This document shows, one piece after another, positions 26,001 to 38,420 of a stretch of 64,000 bases of DNA (within the stretch, counting starts at the first letter, position 1; the number at the start of each line of letters is the position of its first letter). The stretch comes from Misgurnus anguillicaudatus. Its lineage: Eukaryota > Chordata > Actinopteri > Cypriniformes > Cobitidae. The translations under genes and the position numbers were made by a program. The stretch covers positions 43,269,501 to 43,333,500 of the forward strand of contig NC_073339.2 in the NCBI RefSeq assembly GCF_027580225.2. Direction: 5' to 3'. The notes beneath the pieces were generated by a model. The model was not told where the DNA came from. It saw only the letters and a list, made by a program, of their open reading frames with translations, and did no database searches.

Positions 26001-26677
26001 AAGGCTTTTTGTTGATGCTTTCATACACAAAACAAGCAACAACTAAGGCAAATGATGTTTTAGATATTTTGACAATTTAACACTACCTGAGTCCGTGGGA
26101 AAACTGGGATGATAAACAGTACTCCTTACTCCTTACATCCACATACTGCACAGGTTCTAGTCATCTTTTATTGAGGGTTTGGTGATTTCCCCTTCAGAGA
26201 CGGTAAAAACGGAGTTACTCTTTGGGTGGGGTCGTCTGCTGGTCTGCTGGCTAACTTCAAGTTGACTTGAATTGATTTGAGGGCAGGTTGAGCAGTAAAA
26301 GAAGCAATTAGGCTTTTTCGACTTTATGCTGCCCGCGCAAGAATCGACAGCCGGATGATGTTAAATTACCAAGAGAGCTTACAGTGAGAGCTTTGACGTC
26401 ATCCGTCTGTCGGTTCTTGCAGCGCCGCATGAAGTTGAACAAGCCTGAAGGCTGCATCAATCAGTGGTTAGTGGGTGGAGCTAATGACTCAGTTTCGCGC
26501 AGTGCATTCTGGTTAAATGAGTCCATCAAAGACCGTTACGAAAATTCTGTTCCAACACACAATTCAGTCTAATTTATCAAAATCGTGCATTTTTTTTTCT
26601 TCTCAAGTAAAATGCAAAATAGAAATAAATTACCCGTGGTAACAGGCTAGAATGTCTAGGGTTCAATTCCGCTTTAA
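23081..26677. other. gene-free stretch with repeat fragments
   Basis: 23235-24040 looks like one interspersed element (starts AAAGGGCCTCTCCGTAAGG; no coding). 24768-24832 is a SINE tail on the minus strand (CAAAGCGACTTACAAA). 25740-26000 has mixed composition without recognised repeats and could be conserved noncoding DNA. No gene supported. Confidence 0.45.
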
Positions 26678-26780
26678 AGGAACATTCCTCCTCAAAATTC
26701 TGATAATTTACTCACCCCCATGTCATCCAAGATGTTTAGGTCTTTCTTTGTTCAGTCGAGAAAGTCCACTTTATATAGGT

Positions 26781-26931
26781 CCAGTGGCCAAAAAGTCAGT
26801 CCACATCCATCTACGTCCAGAAACGTAATGAAAGCCAAAAAATTTTCTTCTGAGTGACTCAAAATTGCAAGCGCAGGAGGTGAACTCTTCCCGGCCTTTA
26901 GAAACTTGTCTATGGCTGCAAGAGGCCGTCC
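26781..26931 (+). repeat. direct repeat, copy 1 (151 bp)
   Basis: Nearly identical to 27400-27551, differing at about five positions. Shared words include GTCAGTCCACATCCATCTAC and TTCTTCTGAGTGACTCAAAA. Confidence 0.93.
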
Positions 26932-26996
26932 TAATACCAGGTATAAACAGCCCCTATCTTCATTAGAAAAACACCAGACCCAGCAAAAGCAAAGGT

Positions 26997-27064
26997 TGTA
27001 GGGTGCACTTTGACCAACTGTAAATGGTAAAGTTGGAAAAAGTGGTCACAGCACCCTACGATGA
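26997..27064. repeat. short imperfect hairpin
   Basis: GTAGGGTGC and its inverse GCACCCTAC frame a 68-bp segment with TGACCAACT and AGTTGG inside. Lies between the two direct repeats. Confidence 0.6.
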
Positions 27065-27399
27065 CGTTCTAATATTCTATAAGAGGAGGCGATCTGATTC
27101 ATTGTTGTGGGATTCAAGATGCACATTTCAGCTTGAGCTTCGGCAATGTCACCCTCATATGTCCCTCTCAGAGCATCAGAGCATTTCATTGTGATTGCCA
27201 CCAGCTATTCCCCACCATAAAAAGTGCATTATGCAAAATAATGGAGGCCTGTATAGATAAACTCTTATAAACAAAACCGCAGTTTGAACAGTTAGCCAGC
27301 ATTTGTTGTCAAGGTTTCATGGAGAAAAAAAGTGTAAAATAAAGCATGCTATAACTTTTCTTATTGCTTCCATGAGCACTAAACACAAATCTCACCGGT

Positions 27400-27551
27400 C
27401 CACTGGCCAAAAAGTCAGTCCACATCCATCTACGTCCAGAAACGTAATGAAACGCCAAAAAATTTTCTTCTGAGTGACTCAAAATTGCAAGCGCAGGAGG
27501 CGAACTCTTCCCGGCCATTAGAAACTTGTCTATGGCTGCAAGGGGCCGTCC
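27400..27551 (+). repeat. direct repeat, copy 2 (152 bp)
   Basis: Second copy of 26781-26931, 619 bp downstream. The sequences outside the repeats are unrelated. Confidence 0.93.
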
Positions 27552-28893
27552 GTTTTCTCGGAGCAGTCACAAAGCAGCTAATAAAATGCTATAGATGTCC
27601 AAAAGTAAAAAAATGAGAAATGATGGACATCTTGAATCACCGCTTCAAATCACGACACAGTGAGAACCTCATCGATGCATCAGGCTGAGTTTTGAAGTAC
27701 GATGGACTACGGTTGCATAAGCGCCCATAAAGCAGTTTACTGGGCAGGCCGAAGAGGCCGGCAGCTACGGCGAGTATGAATAAATCTCCACAATATGTGG
27801 ACTGCAGCCATATTTTGTCTTTCGCAGCCCAGAGAAAGTATTCATCTAGCGATATATCAGTGCTCTCAGATACCATTTCATTCGCGCGGGCTGATCCGTT
27901 AACAGCAATCAATGAGGGCTTATAGCACTGATGAGGAGAATAAAAGATGAGCTTGGGGAAAAATCAATCAACATTGTGTATTATATACAGTAAATATTGT
28001 AGGGGCCCATGCAAGATGCGAGTTTAGTAGCAATTACTCATTGTAATCTCGTTGTAGATAAGACAGAAAGCTTTTTGTTGTTTTGTGGACAGTAATGTAG
28101 TGGGATGGTTTAGAATTTTATTTATATAGCGCAATTGTATGATTGTTTAATGGTAGTACTTTCCTGTACGTTATACTCCCTCCGAGAGACCTTTGAACTT
28201 TGTGCAAGACAACCAGACATTGGTGGTCAGGACCTAATATAAATAGTGTTTGCAAACAAGGGACGCTATTTGTGTCAAATATGTATTCAAATATGAAACA
28301 TCTGAAATAAGAAAGTATTTGTGTAAAATAAATGTACTAAGGACTGGTTTAATAGGAAATTAACACATCCAAGATTTAACACCGTACAAGATGAATCTGT
28401 AGTAAGTTTGAACTATCAGGCAGAAAATAGATGAGACTGCTCGGTCCGTGGTGCCTACAAAGATCACACGTAGTTCTGCAGGAATCTCTGCAGGGTCTCC
28501 AATGAGGTCTGAAAGGACAAAATCAAAAGAACCTGCAGGGAAGAGTTCAGACGAAGTAAAATCAAACACACTTCTCAGAGATACGGAAGAGGCTGCCACT
28601 ATTTGACCAGCCCGAAAGGCTCAATTCAACCACTTTATAACACACACACACACACTTCAGCACGCTGATACAAACGCAGTGACACATCCTCCCTGACTGT
28701 TTGAAGTAAGTGTCTATAAAAACTTTCAGACTAAAAAGACTTTATTTTTTGTTCAAGTCCTTCCTCCCCATGCTGGTTCTCAAGGATTTTGTGAATTTCC
28801 GGTCAACAGAAACATGGGCGGCTCCCAGAGTTTACTCTCAGTATGTTTCATGCCTACCAGTTTTTTTCACTAATAAAGACCATTTAAACTCCT
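27552..28893. other. gene-free stretch
   Basis: No supported gene. A short (CA)n run lies at 28640-28655. Open frames at 27637-27912 and 28360-28599 have no recognisable similarity. Confidence 0.45.
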
Positions 28894-29111
28894 AGGGGCA
28901 GTTTCCCGGACAGGGATTGGCTTAAACCAGGACTAGGCCGTAGTTTAATTAGGAAATATAACTAGTTTTAACAAACATGCCTTACTAAAAACATTACTTG
29001 TGTGCACTTTGATGCAAAACAAATATGTCAGTGCAAGTTTTCAATTTGGACAGCTCTTACATTTATTTTAGTCTAGGACTAGTCTAATCCTTGTCCGGGA
29101 AACTCCCCCTT
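28894..29111. mobile_element. MITE with GGGCAGTTTCCCGGAC ends, complete
   Basis: Left end AGGGGCAGTTTCCCGGACAG and right end (other strand) AGGGGGAGTTTCCCGGACAA. 218 bp, noncoding. A half copy lies at 6700-6775 and a diverged copy at 33357-33560. Confidence 0.85.
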
Positions 29112-29401
29112 AAATTGGTCATAGCGAGAAAGACTTTTTCATGTTTAAGTGCTATAATTGGATCCCCGGTGCTTCTATCAATCTTGAAAACGTGAAAAAT
29201 ATCAACTTTCGACCACAACTTTGTTTGGGTAAGCCATTTTCTGCAAGCATGCAAAAAATGTGTTGTTCAGATTTCGCCTGTTTTGTGAGGTAGGTAGCAA
29301 GGCCAATTACAATAATACCAACCCCTTAATCTACAATATCCAATCACGGCACTCCATTTAGTGCAGAGAGAAAGAAAAAAATAATTCACAGCACAACTGA
29401 G

Positions 29402-29640
29402 TTTCAATTACAACAAACCACCATCATTGTGATCAGTGTTTGCATTTCATGTGCGTATTGCATTTAAATGACACACCCAAAAATGGCACACTTTTGCACA
29501 GGCCTACAAAGTGGCAATTTTAACATGCTATAATAAATTATATGTGGAGTAGTTTGAGCTTAAACTTCACAAACACACTCTGAGGACACCAAATATTTAT
29601 TTTACATCTTTGAAAAATCTCATAATATGACCCCTTTAAA
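29402..29640 (+). repeat. 3' part of the ATAATATG...CCCCTTTAA repeat family
   Basis: Ends CATAATATGACCCCTTTAAA and shares ACATGCTATAA and AGTTTGAGCT with the complete copy at 46916-47391. Confidence 0.55.
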
Positions 29641-29651
29641 GAGTTAGAATA

Positions 29652-30106
29652 TTAACTCTTTTCCCGCCAGTGTTTTTTAAAAAAAGTTGCCAGCCAGCGC
29701 CATGATTTTCATGATTTTCATAAACATTTAATGCCTACCAGAAAATGTTTTTCTTTAAATATACATATAAACAAACAATATATCAAATGAAAGAAAAGAC
29801 CCTTTGCTTTCAAAAAAAAAAAAAAGATTTTTCATCCTACCTTCATTAGTTCTCTTTTTATCACCTCTCAAATATGGGTAGGTTTCTTCAAAAACACCCA
29901 ATTTGGGCAAAAAGCTGAGATAATTAAATTTTTGTGAAGGACTTTTGATAGAGATCACATGCAGAGCGATCTTTAAAATATACACAGAGTTCTTTCTCTT
30001 TCACGTGGGGCGCTACTTCTGGGTTGTATAAGTTGCGGTATTGCGGAAAGCCGGTAATTCTCGTCATTGGCAGGAAAGCGTTTTCTCTTGGCGGCAAAAG
30101 AGTTAA
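29652..30106. mobile_element. DNA element with TTAACTCTTTTCCCGCCA ends, complete copy
   Basis: Left end TTAACTCTTTTCCCGCCAG; right end on the other strand TTAACTCTTTTGCCGCCA. 455 bp, no coding frame. The TTAA at each edge may be target sequence. Other copies: 30407-30661 (inverted, partial), 33683-34113, 35450-35640 (partial) and 48044-48345 plus 49180-49295 (split). Confidence 0.8.
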
Positions 30107-30406
30107 TGCTGCAGTCCTTTACTTTTGTCTCTCTATTGCCATCTCTCTTTGAAACATATTTAAACATAAGCAAAATATTACTTTTCGTATCTTGTCTTTA
30201 CTTGGGTTGAGGTCAAATAACGTCAAACTGTATTTTCCAACAAAATCTTACCAGATGGCTCAATTTATAAATCATATTTATAAGCTTTCAATTGTAAATT
30301 TGATGTAACAACACTGATTTTTGCAGTATACTGTATACTTGCTCAATAACATTTTTTTAATTTATTTTTAGCCAAAGCATGTACAGATTGCAGCTTTAAA
30401 GTCACC

Positions 30407-30661
30407 ATTAACTCTTTCCTCGCCATTGACGAGTTATCTTGTCAATTAAAAGAAAACGCTTCCCTGCCAATGACGAGTTTTTATGGCAATCCATATTTCC
30501 GCTATTATCCACCAGGTTACGCTCCTACCCAACTTACAAAGCACTGAAGCATTCAATGACTTAAAAACAGTAAAAACTCTGTGTATGTTTTGATCATCGC
30601 TCTGAATCTGATCTTAAAGAAACCTGCTCATATTTGAAAAGTGTTAAAAAAAGAGAACAAT
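30407..30661 (-). mobile_element. partial inverted copy of the TTAACTCTTTTCCCGCCA family
   Basis: TTAACTCTTTCCTCGCCA, CCAATGACGAG and ACTCTGTGTATGTTTTGATC match the right part of the copy at 29652-30106 in reverse complement. Confidence 0.7.
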
Positions 30662-31555
30662 GACGAGTCTCGCCCTATATTATCACTGTGTGACTTCACT
30701 GTAGGATTTGTCTTTCAACTAGTCAATTTAATACTTAGACCAATTAAAGATCAGCTAGAAATGTGGCTTTAGGGAACAACACAACAGCTCTTTATCATTG
30801 CTCTATTATCTTTTAAGTCCACTAGCAGACTCAGCATACATTGTTACACACTATTGTCCTCATGTTCCTATTGCCATGGCAACTGCCAGAGACACCCAAG
30901 TCCAAGCATGTACTCTTTTGTGTGCGCTAGGTACCAAATCGAGAAAATATACTGTTACCAATAGAGTTTTGCCAACTCACCCTGAACTGAAAGTAAGCAA
31001 AAATTTTCTAGTGCCCAAGGGTATATAGTATGAAAGAAAATAACCATTATAGATTGCAAATATACACAAAATGTGCCCATTTAATTATTTCTTTCATATG
31101 TACATTATTATTGTGCATTATTAACAATTCTTAACAAGAATTAGGCTTAAATCTAAACTGAGTCTTTAATAATTTAATAATGATGTTGCACCAAACTTTA
31201 AACCCTGCTTGAAAATAATCAGGGTTACACCGTGTCCAATCTAGACGTGACATGATTCCAGCAATGGGCAATTTGTCTTACACAGACACATCCCTCTGCT
31301 TTTTATAGATATTCTTGTGCAACTTAATGTATTTGTTATATATTTCTGCTTTTAAACATGCTTTTAAACAATCGGTCTCTTTTCGTCCTTGTTTGATGAA
31401 TAATATCCATAATGCGCAGATCTTTCATTAAGTGAGATCTCTGTGTAGGTGGAGCTGTCATTCGCATAACCACTGGTTAGGACAAAAACTCAGATTAACA
31501 TAAAAAAAGATTTTTATTGAGTGTCGTGGCATCATGTCTAGCTAGGACTTTGTCA
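30662..31555. other. gene-free stretch
   Basis: Low-complexity AT-rich DNA with no supported gene or complete element. Confidence 0.5.
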
Positions 31556-31614
31556 TTTAAAGGGACACCACTTTTTTTCGAAAATATGCAAAAAAAGTGG
31601 AGTGTCCCTTTAAA
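31556..31614. repeat. near-perfect 59-bp palindrome
   Basis: TTTAAAGGGACACCACTTTT and its inverse AAAAGTGGAGTGTCCCTTTA flank only about a dozen bases (CGAAAATATGC). The ends look like a transposon terminal repeat, so this could be two element ends fused after internal loss. Confidence 0.8.
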
Positions 31615-32030
31615 CATGGATGCATTTCGATCACTTGTTGTAATTTTACAGTAAACCCACAGCAATCCTACTGCTCTCATATTTAAATCTGTAGGGATTT
31701 ATTTTCAACTGATACAAAGGCATCATGGCATACAAAATTAATCATAGGCTGGTTTAAATATAGGTTTAATGAATAAATATTTAACCAGTGTTCATAATTA
31801 GGTGGCGCAACATGAATTAAAATAAAACCGGGATCAATAAACTTTAGATAAGCTTTAAAATCCTTGTTGGTGAAACCCACTGTTGTCTTTGTATTATTAA
31901 ATCAAAACAAAATCATATGTTCGGATCACAAACAACTTTCTTTTTTACAGACATCACAAAATCATTTTTAAACCCTTTCCATTGAGTCACACGTTTCATT
32001 TTGACATCTTCCACATATTTTTAACCACTA

Positions 32031-32655
32031 GTTGGACCCTGGACCACAAAACCAGTCATAAGTCACACGGGTGTATTTGTGGCAATAGCCAATGCAAATT
32101 ATTGTTTTTTATGCCAAAAATCATCTGGATATTAGTTTAAGATCATGTTCCATGAAAATACCATATTGTAAATATATCAATGCATTTATTATTAGCAAAT
32201 ATTTGTTGCTAAGGACTTAATTTGGACTTAATTTTAAATGAGATTTTTTTCAATATTTTGATTTTTTTGCACTCTCAGATTCCAGATTTTTAAATATACT
32301 GTAAAAAAATTATATGCTGGATTTACTTAAAAATATAGTGCATCTTTTTGCATCCACTTTTTTAAAGTAAGTTTTCCTTGAAATTTTAAGTAATTGCATA
32401 AATCGCTTAAAATTTCAAGTAATACTTAAAAATATGAATGCAAAAATTATGCACTATATTTTTAAGTAAATCTAGCCTTTATTTTTTTCAGTGTAGTTGT
32501 ATTTCAGCCAAATATTGTCATATCCTACAAAACCAACCATACATCAATTAGCTTATTTATTTATTTTATTGTGTATTATTTATTTAATTATCATGTATAA
32601 ATCCCAATTTCAATTGAACCTATACTTGTTTTGTGTGTTTGTGGTTCAGGGTCAC
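32031..32655. mobile_element. DNA element with GACCCTGGACCACAAAACC ends, interrupted
   Basis: Left end GGACCCTGGACCACAAAACC, right end TGTGGTTCAGGGTCAC. Interior words match a repeat I know as common in cyprinids. Continuity is broken by the palindromic element at 32298-32499; GATTCCAGATTTTTAAATA before it and GTTGTATTTCAGCCAAATAT after it would join. A partial copy lies at 47938-48042. Confidence 0.75.
32298..32499. mobile_element. palindromic MITE nested in the preceding element
   Basis: ATTTACTTAAAAATATAGTG at 32321-32340 is inverted at about 32451-32470, and the arms extend to CTGTAAAAAAA and TTTTTTTCAGTG. The whole 200 bp can fold into one long hairpin. No coding. Confidence 0.8.
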
Positions 32656-33356
32656 AAATTTATAGCTTGAATGCATTGCAAGTTATTTTGAATATAAGCA
32701 TATGAAAAATGCATATTTGATTAATAGATAAATATGTCTTTTCTTAACATATTTCTGAACAATTTTAATGACAGATTTTTAAAAAAAATTGATAAGCACA
32801 AATTTTAAACATTATTTAAATGTCAAAAATTTGGATACAAATGGGTACTACTTTGTATTCTGTTGCTCAAGTAAAAGGCCAGTGTGTTGGATATATTGCA
32901 TTAGCTGCTGCAGACCAGAAGTGTATAGGTTTTTTCCCAAGGCACTGCAGCAGCTATACAAAAGGTCTTGTCAGTTAGCCTGTCCGCTGGATTGGTGTCA
33001 GAGTACATATGGGGGCTCTGGGGTACTGAGATCAAGAGAGGAAATACAGAGGGGTGGAGGCTGACAGACAGCTTTAAATGTGTGTATCCATGATGTCTTT
33101 GCAGTGGGGAAGTGAGCATGGAAACATGAAGGTAAGTTTTGAGGATAGCCTTATTAAACATCAAAGGTCAAAATAATTGAAAGTGCATCATTTTAAACAT
33201 ACTCAAGTCTTTCATTATTAGTCTTGCCCGTGGTTTTAGAGACAAGGCTTAAATGAATACTCAACCTTCATAAAAAATATATTGATAATTTATTCACCCC
33301 CATGTTTGTGAGTAAATTATATGTTTTGTTTTTTTTCTACAAAAGTAAAGTATTCC

Positions 33357-33560
33357 TTTAAGGCTAGTCCTAGACTAACACACTTGTTTGAGCTGCCTCT
33401 ACTAACTTGCACTGCCCGATCTTAAAATTTGCCAGTGCCATAAATTGATTTTAATATACACACCAGTAATGTATTTTTCAAAGGTGTGTTTATTAAAGAT
33501 GCTCACATCATAATTTAACCTAGACCTAGTCCTGGCTTTAGCTAATACTTGCCTGTGAAA
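33357..33560. mobile_element. diverged copy of the CAGTTTCCCGGAC-type MITE
   Basis: AAGGCTAGTCCTAGACTAA at the left and ACCTAGACCTAGTCCTGGC at the right resemble the inner ends of 28894-29111. Outer ends are eroded. Confidence 0.5.
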
Positions 33561-33682
33561 CCAGGCCTTGGTGTACAAAATGCTGCTTTGAAATGCTCAG
33601 CAATTGAAAAGGTGTGTCACATGCGTCACTAAGAAAAAAAAACAGTCGAGGTGTCTTTAATATCTTAGTTATTTTTCCGAGA

Positions 33683-34113
33683 TTAACTCTTTTCCTGCCA
33701 GTGTTTTAAAAAAAAGTTGCCAGCTAGCGTGTTTTATGATTTTCACAAAAGTTTAATGCCTTACAGAAAATTTTATTTTTTAAATATATAAACATACAAT
33801 GTAAAAATGAAAGAAAAGACCACCTGCTTAAAAAAAATTCATTCCATCTTCATTTGTTCCCTTTTTATCACCTCTCAAATATGGGTAGGTTTCTTCAAAA
33901 ATACCAAAATTTAAGCAAAAATTTGAGATAATTGCATTTTTTACTTTTCTTCAAAAGGATGATCAAAACATACACAGAGTTTTTACTGTTTTTGGATCAG
34001 TGTATGCTTTACTGTCTTATAAGCTGTGTAAGAGCCCCACCTAGTGGATAATATCGGAAATGTGGATTGTAAAAACGCGCCATTTGCAGGAAAGCCTTTT
34101 CTCTGTACTTTTC
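33683..34113. mobile_element. copy of the TTAACTCTTTTCCCGCCA family
   Basis: Starts TTAACTCTTTTCCTGCCAG and matches 29652-30106 through AATATGGGTAGGTTTCTTCA to GCAGGAAAGCCTTTTCTCT. The right terminal bases are lost. Confidence 0.75.
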
Positions 34114-34167
34114 TCAAAATGTCTTTGCCCTTAGAGCCCCAAATGTCACGAACTAAGCTTAAAAAAA

Positions 34168-34372
34168 AACGCTGGGTTATTTTCAACCGAGCATTGGGTC
34201 AGAAAAGTACAAGCACAGCGTTTAGGTTAAATTAACTCAGAAAATGTTTATATCCAACAATGCGTTGAAACAACCCAGCATTTTGGTTTAAAACAATCTA
34301 GCATATGTTAAATTACAACCCAAGAGGCTTGGCTCATGCCTTTTTGACCTAATGCTGGGTTGAAAATAACCT
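34168..34372. mobile_element. MITE with GGTTATTTTCAACC ends
   Basis: GGTTATTTTCAACCGAGCAT at about 34175 is inverted at 34340-34371 as ATGCTGGGTTGAAAATAACC. Imperfect arms of about 32 bp, noncoding interior. Confidence 0.75.
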
Positions 34373-35250
34373 ATACCCATCAAGACGCACGTCGATAAGC
34401 GCGTTCAACTGTATGCAGCACTTGCATGGAGCAATTGTCATATGACATCAAAGTACCATGAGATCAGACAGCTTGTTATGCTTTCAAATTGCTCTCGTAG
34501 CACAGAAATGTCAATCGTCAATCGTTCTGTGCAGCGCCGCATAAAATTAAGAGAAATGTGACCCCCAAAATCATGTTTTTTTGTCATTAAGGGAAAACAT
34601 ATTGTCTCAGTTATAAATTTGACTGGTAAATGATAAAAAAAACAGATTGATAAGCAGACATGCTATTTATGACTAGATGTAACTTTTGATACTTTACTGT
34701 AAAAGTGGCTCTCCTATTGATTCTGACCTATCAGTGTGTCTCTCATGAAAAAAAAATCGTGAAGACCACTGGTGTACAGTGTGGCAAAAATATGATATTG
34801 GAATTGTTAGAAGAGTAAAATTGGCAACAAATGCTCTAATGTAGGACAAATTCAAACTACATGGTTTAAACCAACATGCAGTATTTACATTTACATGCGT
34901 ATTGGTCATTTAGCGCACGCTGTTAACGTTTAATTGCAAAAATGTCTCCCCTGGAACAGCCTGAGGTTAAGTGTGAGGTATTATTCTTAGTTTCATAATG
35001 AAATCTGTTTCTCCAGTGCTACCCTGTACTGTAACTCCACAGTCTTTTATAATAAAACAAGTGTTTGACCTCTGAAACAATAATAATGCGGTAGCGACAT
35101 AAACGCTTTCATTTACCAGGAAAAATCTGATTACAGTAATTATCAGTGAACTTTTTATTCTGAAAAGCATTCAATAACTGAAATGATAAAACTGTCAAAA
35201 AGACCTAAAAAAACACCACACTAGAACTTAAACATGTACATAGTTTTAAT

Positions 35251-35392
35251 TAGGGGTGAGTGATAAAAAACTAACAGGTATGATAAACCGGTAGAAATTT
35301 GTCAACCGGTAGAGATTCTGTACTATTGTCTCCAACGAGGTTACAAGCTTGCGTAACATGATATAATATTTTGGTCATATCGCCCACCCCTA
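35251..35392. mobile_element. short hAT-type MITE
   Basis: TAGGGGTGAGTGAT at the left and ATCGCCCACCCCTA at the right are imperfect inverted ends. No matching 8-bp flanks are visible. Confidence 0.65.
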
Positions 35393-35449
35393 GTAATACT
35401 CAAAGTTACTTTGTGCATGGTCACGAAAACTTAACGTTTGCACATGAAT

Positions 35450-35640
35450 TTAACCCATTTGCCGCCAGCCTTTTAAAAAAGTTGCCTGCCCGCATTTTTT
35501 GTTTGCAAAATGCCTTCCAGAAAAAATATATTCAATAAATATATAAACATACAAATATATCAAATGAAAGAACAGACCCTCTGCTTTCAAACAAACAAAA
35601 CGGGAAAAGAAAAACACAAACAACTGAGCTATACACACTG
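35450..35640 (+). mobile_element. partial copy of the TTAACTCTTTTCCCGCCA family
   Basis: TTAACCCATTTGCCGCCAGC then AAAGTTGCCTGCC and ATCAAATGAAAGAACAGACC match the left half of the complete copy at 29652. Confidence 0.65.
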
Positions 35641-38039
35641 TTTCTGTGTGCGAAAAGTCCTCAAGCCGCGCATCCGCTGCTCATTAGCTTGTAAACATTT
35701 TTTTAGCTTTATTGGCCTTAAATACGTCAAAATTGTGTCAAAAAGCCTGTAAAAGTATCCTCATAAACAAAAGTCACAATGAAACGGAATTAGCGATTGG
35801 TGACTTATATCCAGGTCAAACGTCTTTTGAGACTTTAATTCATCCATCGAGAATTGATTGGATCATTGAAAATCTCTCACTGCTCCTGACTAAATCACTT
35901 TTGTACCTTTAATAATAAGAAATATGCCTATATTATTTCTATCTATTTATCTTCAGTGAGTTTTCTTTGTTTGTTTTTTATGAAGAAAACTTCAAGTTCA
36001 ATAAATTATTTTAGCTATTCTATCAATAATAATTGTAAAACATTTCTGAATAATTTATTGTTTCATTTGTTTTATTTTTTTCTATAAATGTTTAAAAAGC
36101 TCAAGTTAATAAAGTCCTAGTGAGCTATAAAAATGTAAACGCATTTTTTTATCTGGTCTGAAACATTTTGAATCTTCAGTGCAAAACATTATCCCTTTAA
36201 ATCCCATATGATGCTCAAAAATGCTGTCTAGATTGGCTGATCTGTGTGACACGGTGTTCTGTCTGTATCTGCAGATGAAAACAGCGTTAAAGAAAAATCC
36301 ATACTGTCAGGAGGCGCAAGAAGGGTACGATATGGCTTTCATCTGTTATTGCGGCTATTTTCGAGTCAGACAGTGAGGTTGAAACAACAGTGACTAAAAA
36401 TACTCGAGAAGATGTAAACATCCACTACAGTACATACCGTCAAGGGATAAAGGTTAAAAAATGATTCATAACGAATGAAAGGAATAACTAAGATGTTTTT
36501 TTTTCAATATACAGGAGACAATTGCGAGGACAAATTCGTTGGGTGTTTCCATTTTAAAGAGATAATTCGCCCAAAATAATTAATTTTGTCATTATTTACT
36601 CACCCTCATGTTGTTACAAACCTGTATAAATTTAAACAATATGTATCAAACACAAAGAAAGATATTTTGAGGAATGTTTGTAACCAAACCAATCAAAAGC
36701 CCCATTGACATCCATAGTAGGAAGAAATAATACTATGGAAGTCAATGGGGCTTCTAATCAGTTAAATCTTACTGCTAACTTGAAAAACAAGTTTGTAATT
36801 TTCTATGTTATTTTGCGCCAATGGACTTAGATTTATATAGCTCTATACATGGTTAACTCTATACTCTATTATACAGTCATATATTTAATGGGCTTAATAT
36901 AATTAAAATCTACAATAAAAGGGAAAAACAGTGCTACAGTGCATTTCAGTCAAGCAATGGTGTTACCTTTAAAATGCATCATTCAGTGCAGCAAACCAGA
37001 CATTTCCTATCATTTCATCACCTTATTTCACCGAATGACCATTGGAGAGTCTGCAGGCAGAATTATGACCTCTGTGAACACACACAAACAACTGTACACA
37101 TACAGTACACAGATACATCCGCAAGCTAACTATAATTATTGACAGTCATGTGATGGCAATGTAAGATGGATAAATTATAGATGCTGAATAAATCAAGTCA
37201 AATATTTGTTCAGGATAAATTTACAGGGATAGTATGCCTGATCTCACCAGAATTTGTATATATTTTACAAGATGGCTAATTTGTATAAAATCGTACAAAG
37301 TTAATCTTGCAAAAACGTTTAATTATTATAAAAATAATAAGAAACCTCACCCCTAACCCCAATGTCACAGGGATCAGGGCAAATTGTACAAACATTTACG
37401 AATGTTGTCGTACAAATTAATAAAAATTAGCCACCTCGTGAAATACGTACAAATTGCCACGAGATCGCGTAGGGATAGTGTCCCTTCGAACACAAAATAA
37501 GATAGTTTTGTAAATAATGGAAACCACGCAGTTGACGGTACCCATTGACTTCCATACAATGATAGTCAATGGGTGCCATCAAATGTGTGGATACCATAAT
37601 TTATCAAAATATATCTTATTTTCCACGTTCATGCATTTTGAAGGACGCTTGGGTTTGGATGCCGATTTGCAGGGAGGTTGGTTTCCACATCATGACTCCA
37701 CCTTTAAATGGAAGACGACTTCTCGTGAGAGATCACACCATTCAAACCATTAACACCGGCTAAGCGGTTTCACAAGCCCCTCATGAACGCTAATTCATTA
37801 GCTTTATATGCAGCAGACCAGGCCAAATAAACTTTTTTCATTTTCCCAATTATCTTCATAAACATGAAACGATGCAGAGAGTGACCTTCAATAACAACGC
37901 AACACTCGAAAGCTTCATTATTTAGTGCCTTGGAAACATTTTTGACCTTCCCTGTTTTGCTGTTGCATTACCTGATTCATTGAAATTAGCCAGAAATTTA
38001 GCCATTTAGCTTTTAACTTAAATTATAGTTTAAAATTAT
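35641..38039. other. gene-free stretch with repeat fragments
   Basis: 36555-36800 carries TCACCCTCATGTTGTTACAA and a hairpin CCCCATTGAC...GTCAATGGGG. 37225-37465 is a foldback copy (see 17845-18065). 37530-37585 has another hairpin around CCCATTGACTTCCATACA. 37750-37990 has no repeat I recognise and may be conserved noncoding DNA. Confidence 0.45.
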
Positions 38040-38420
38040 TAAAGACCACGTATTATTACGATTTTACATTTTCTTTGGTGTGTTAGTACAAGTTAATGAT
38101 TTGCAAAACGAATCAAATCCCAAATACCAAAGTTATCATCTCCAACATAAATCTCTTTTCTTGGACTGCAACAAACACACAGATTGTAGGCAAGAGTTTT
38201 CTTTCTGAACCGGTTGACGTAGACGTGACAGTCTTTATCATAATTCACCCGCTTCTGACTCACAGCCTGTAAGAAGTCGATGTTTTCATATTTAAATAAT
38301 TTACTACTGACTAAACCATGATTCAAACACGAGTTTTGAGCAGTGCATAGTAAGTTAGTGCTTGTTTTTGTCGTTTCTACGATCACAAATGTAAACATGG
38401 TTTTATGTTTTAATATCATA
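38040..38420. repeat. interspersed repeat related to 44195-44370
   Basis: ATCTCTTTTCTTGGACTGCA, ACAAACACACAG and TTAATGATTTGCAAAA have close counterparts at 44195-44370 in the same orientation. Noncoding; superfamily unknown. Confidence 0.65.
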
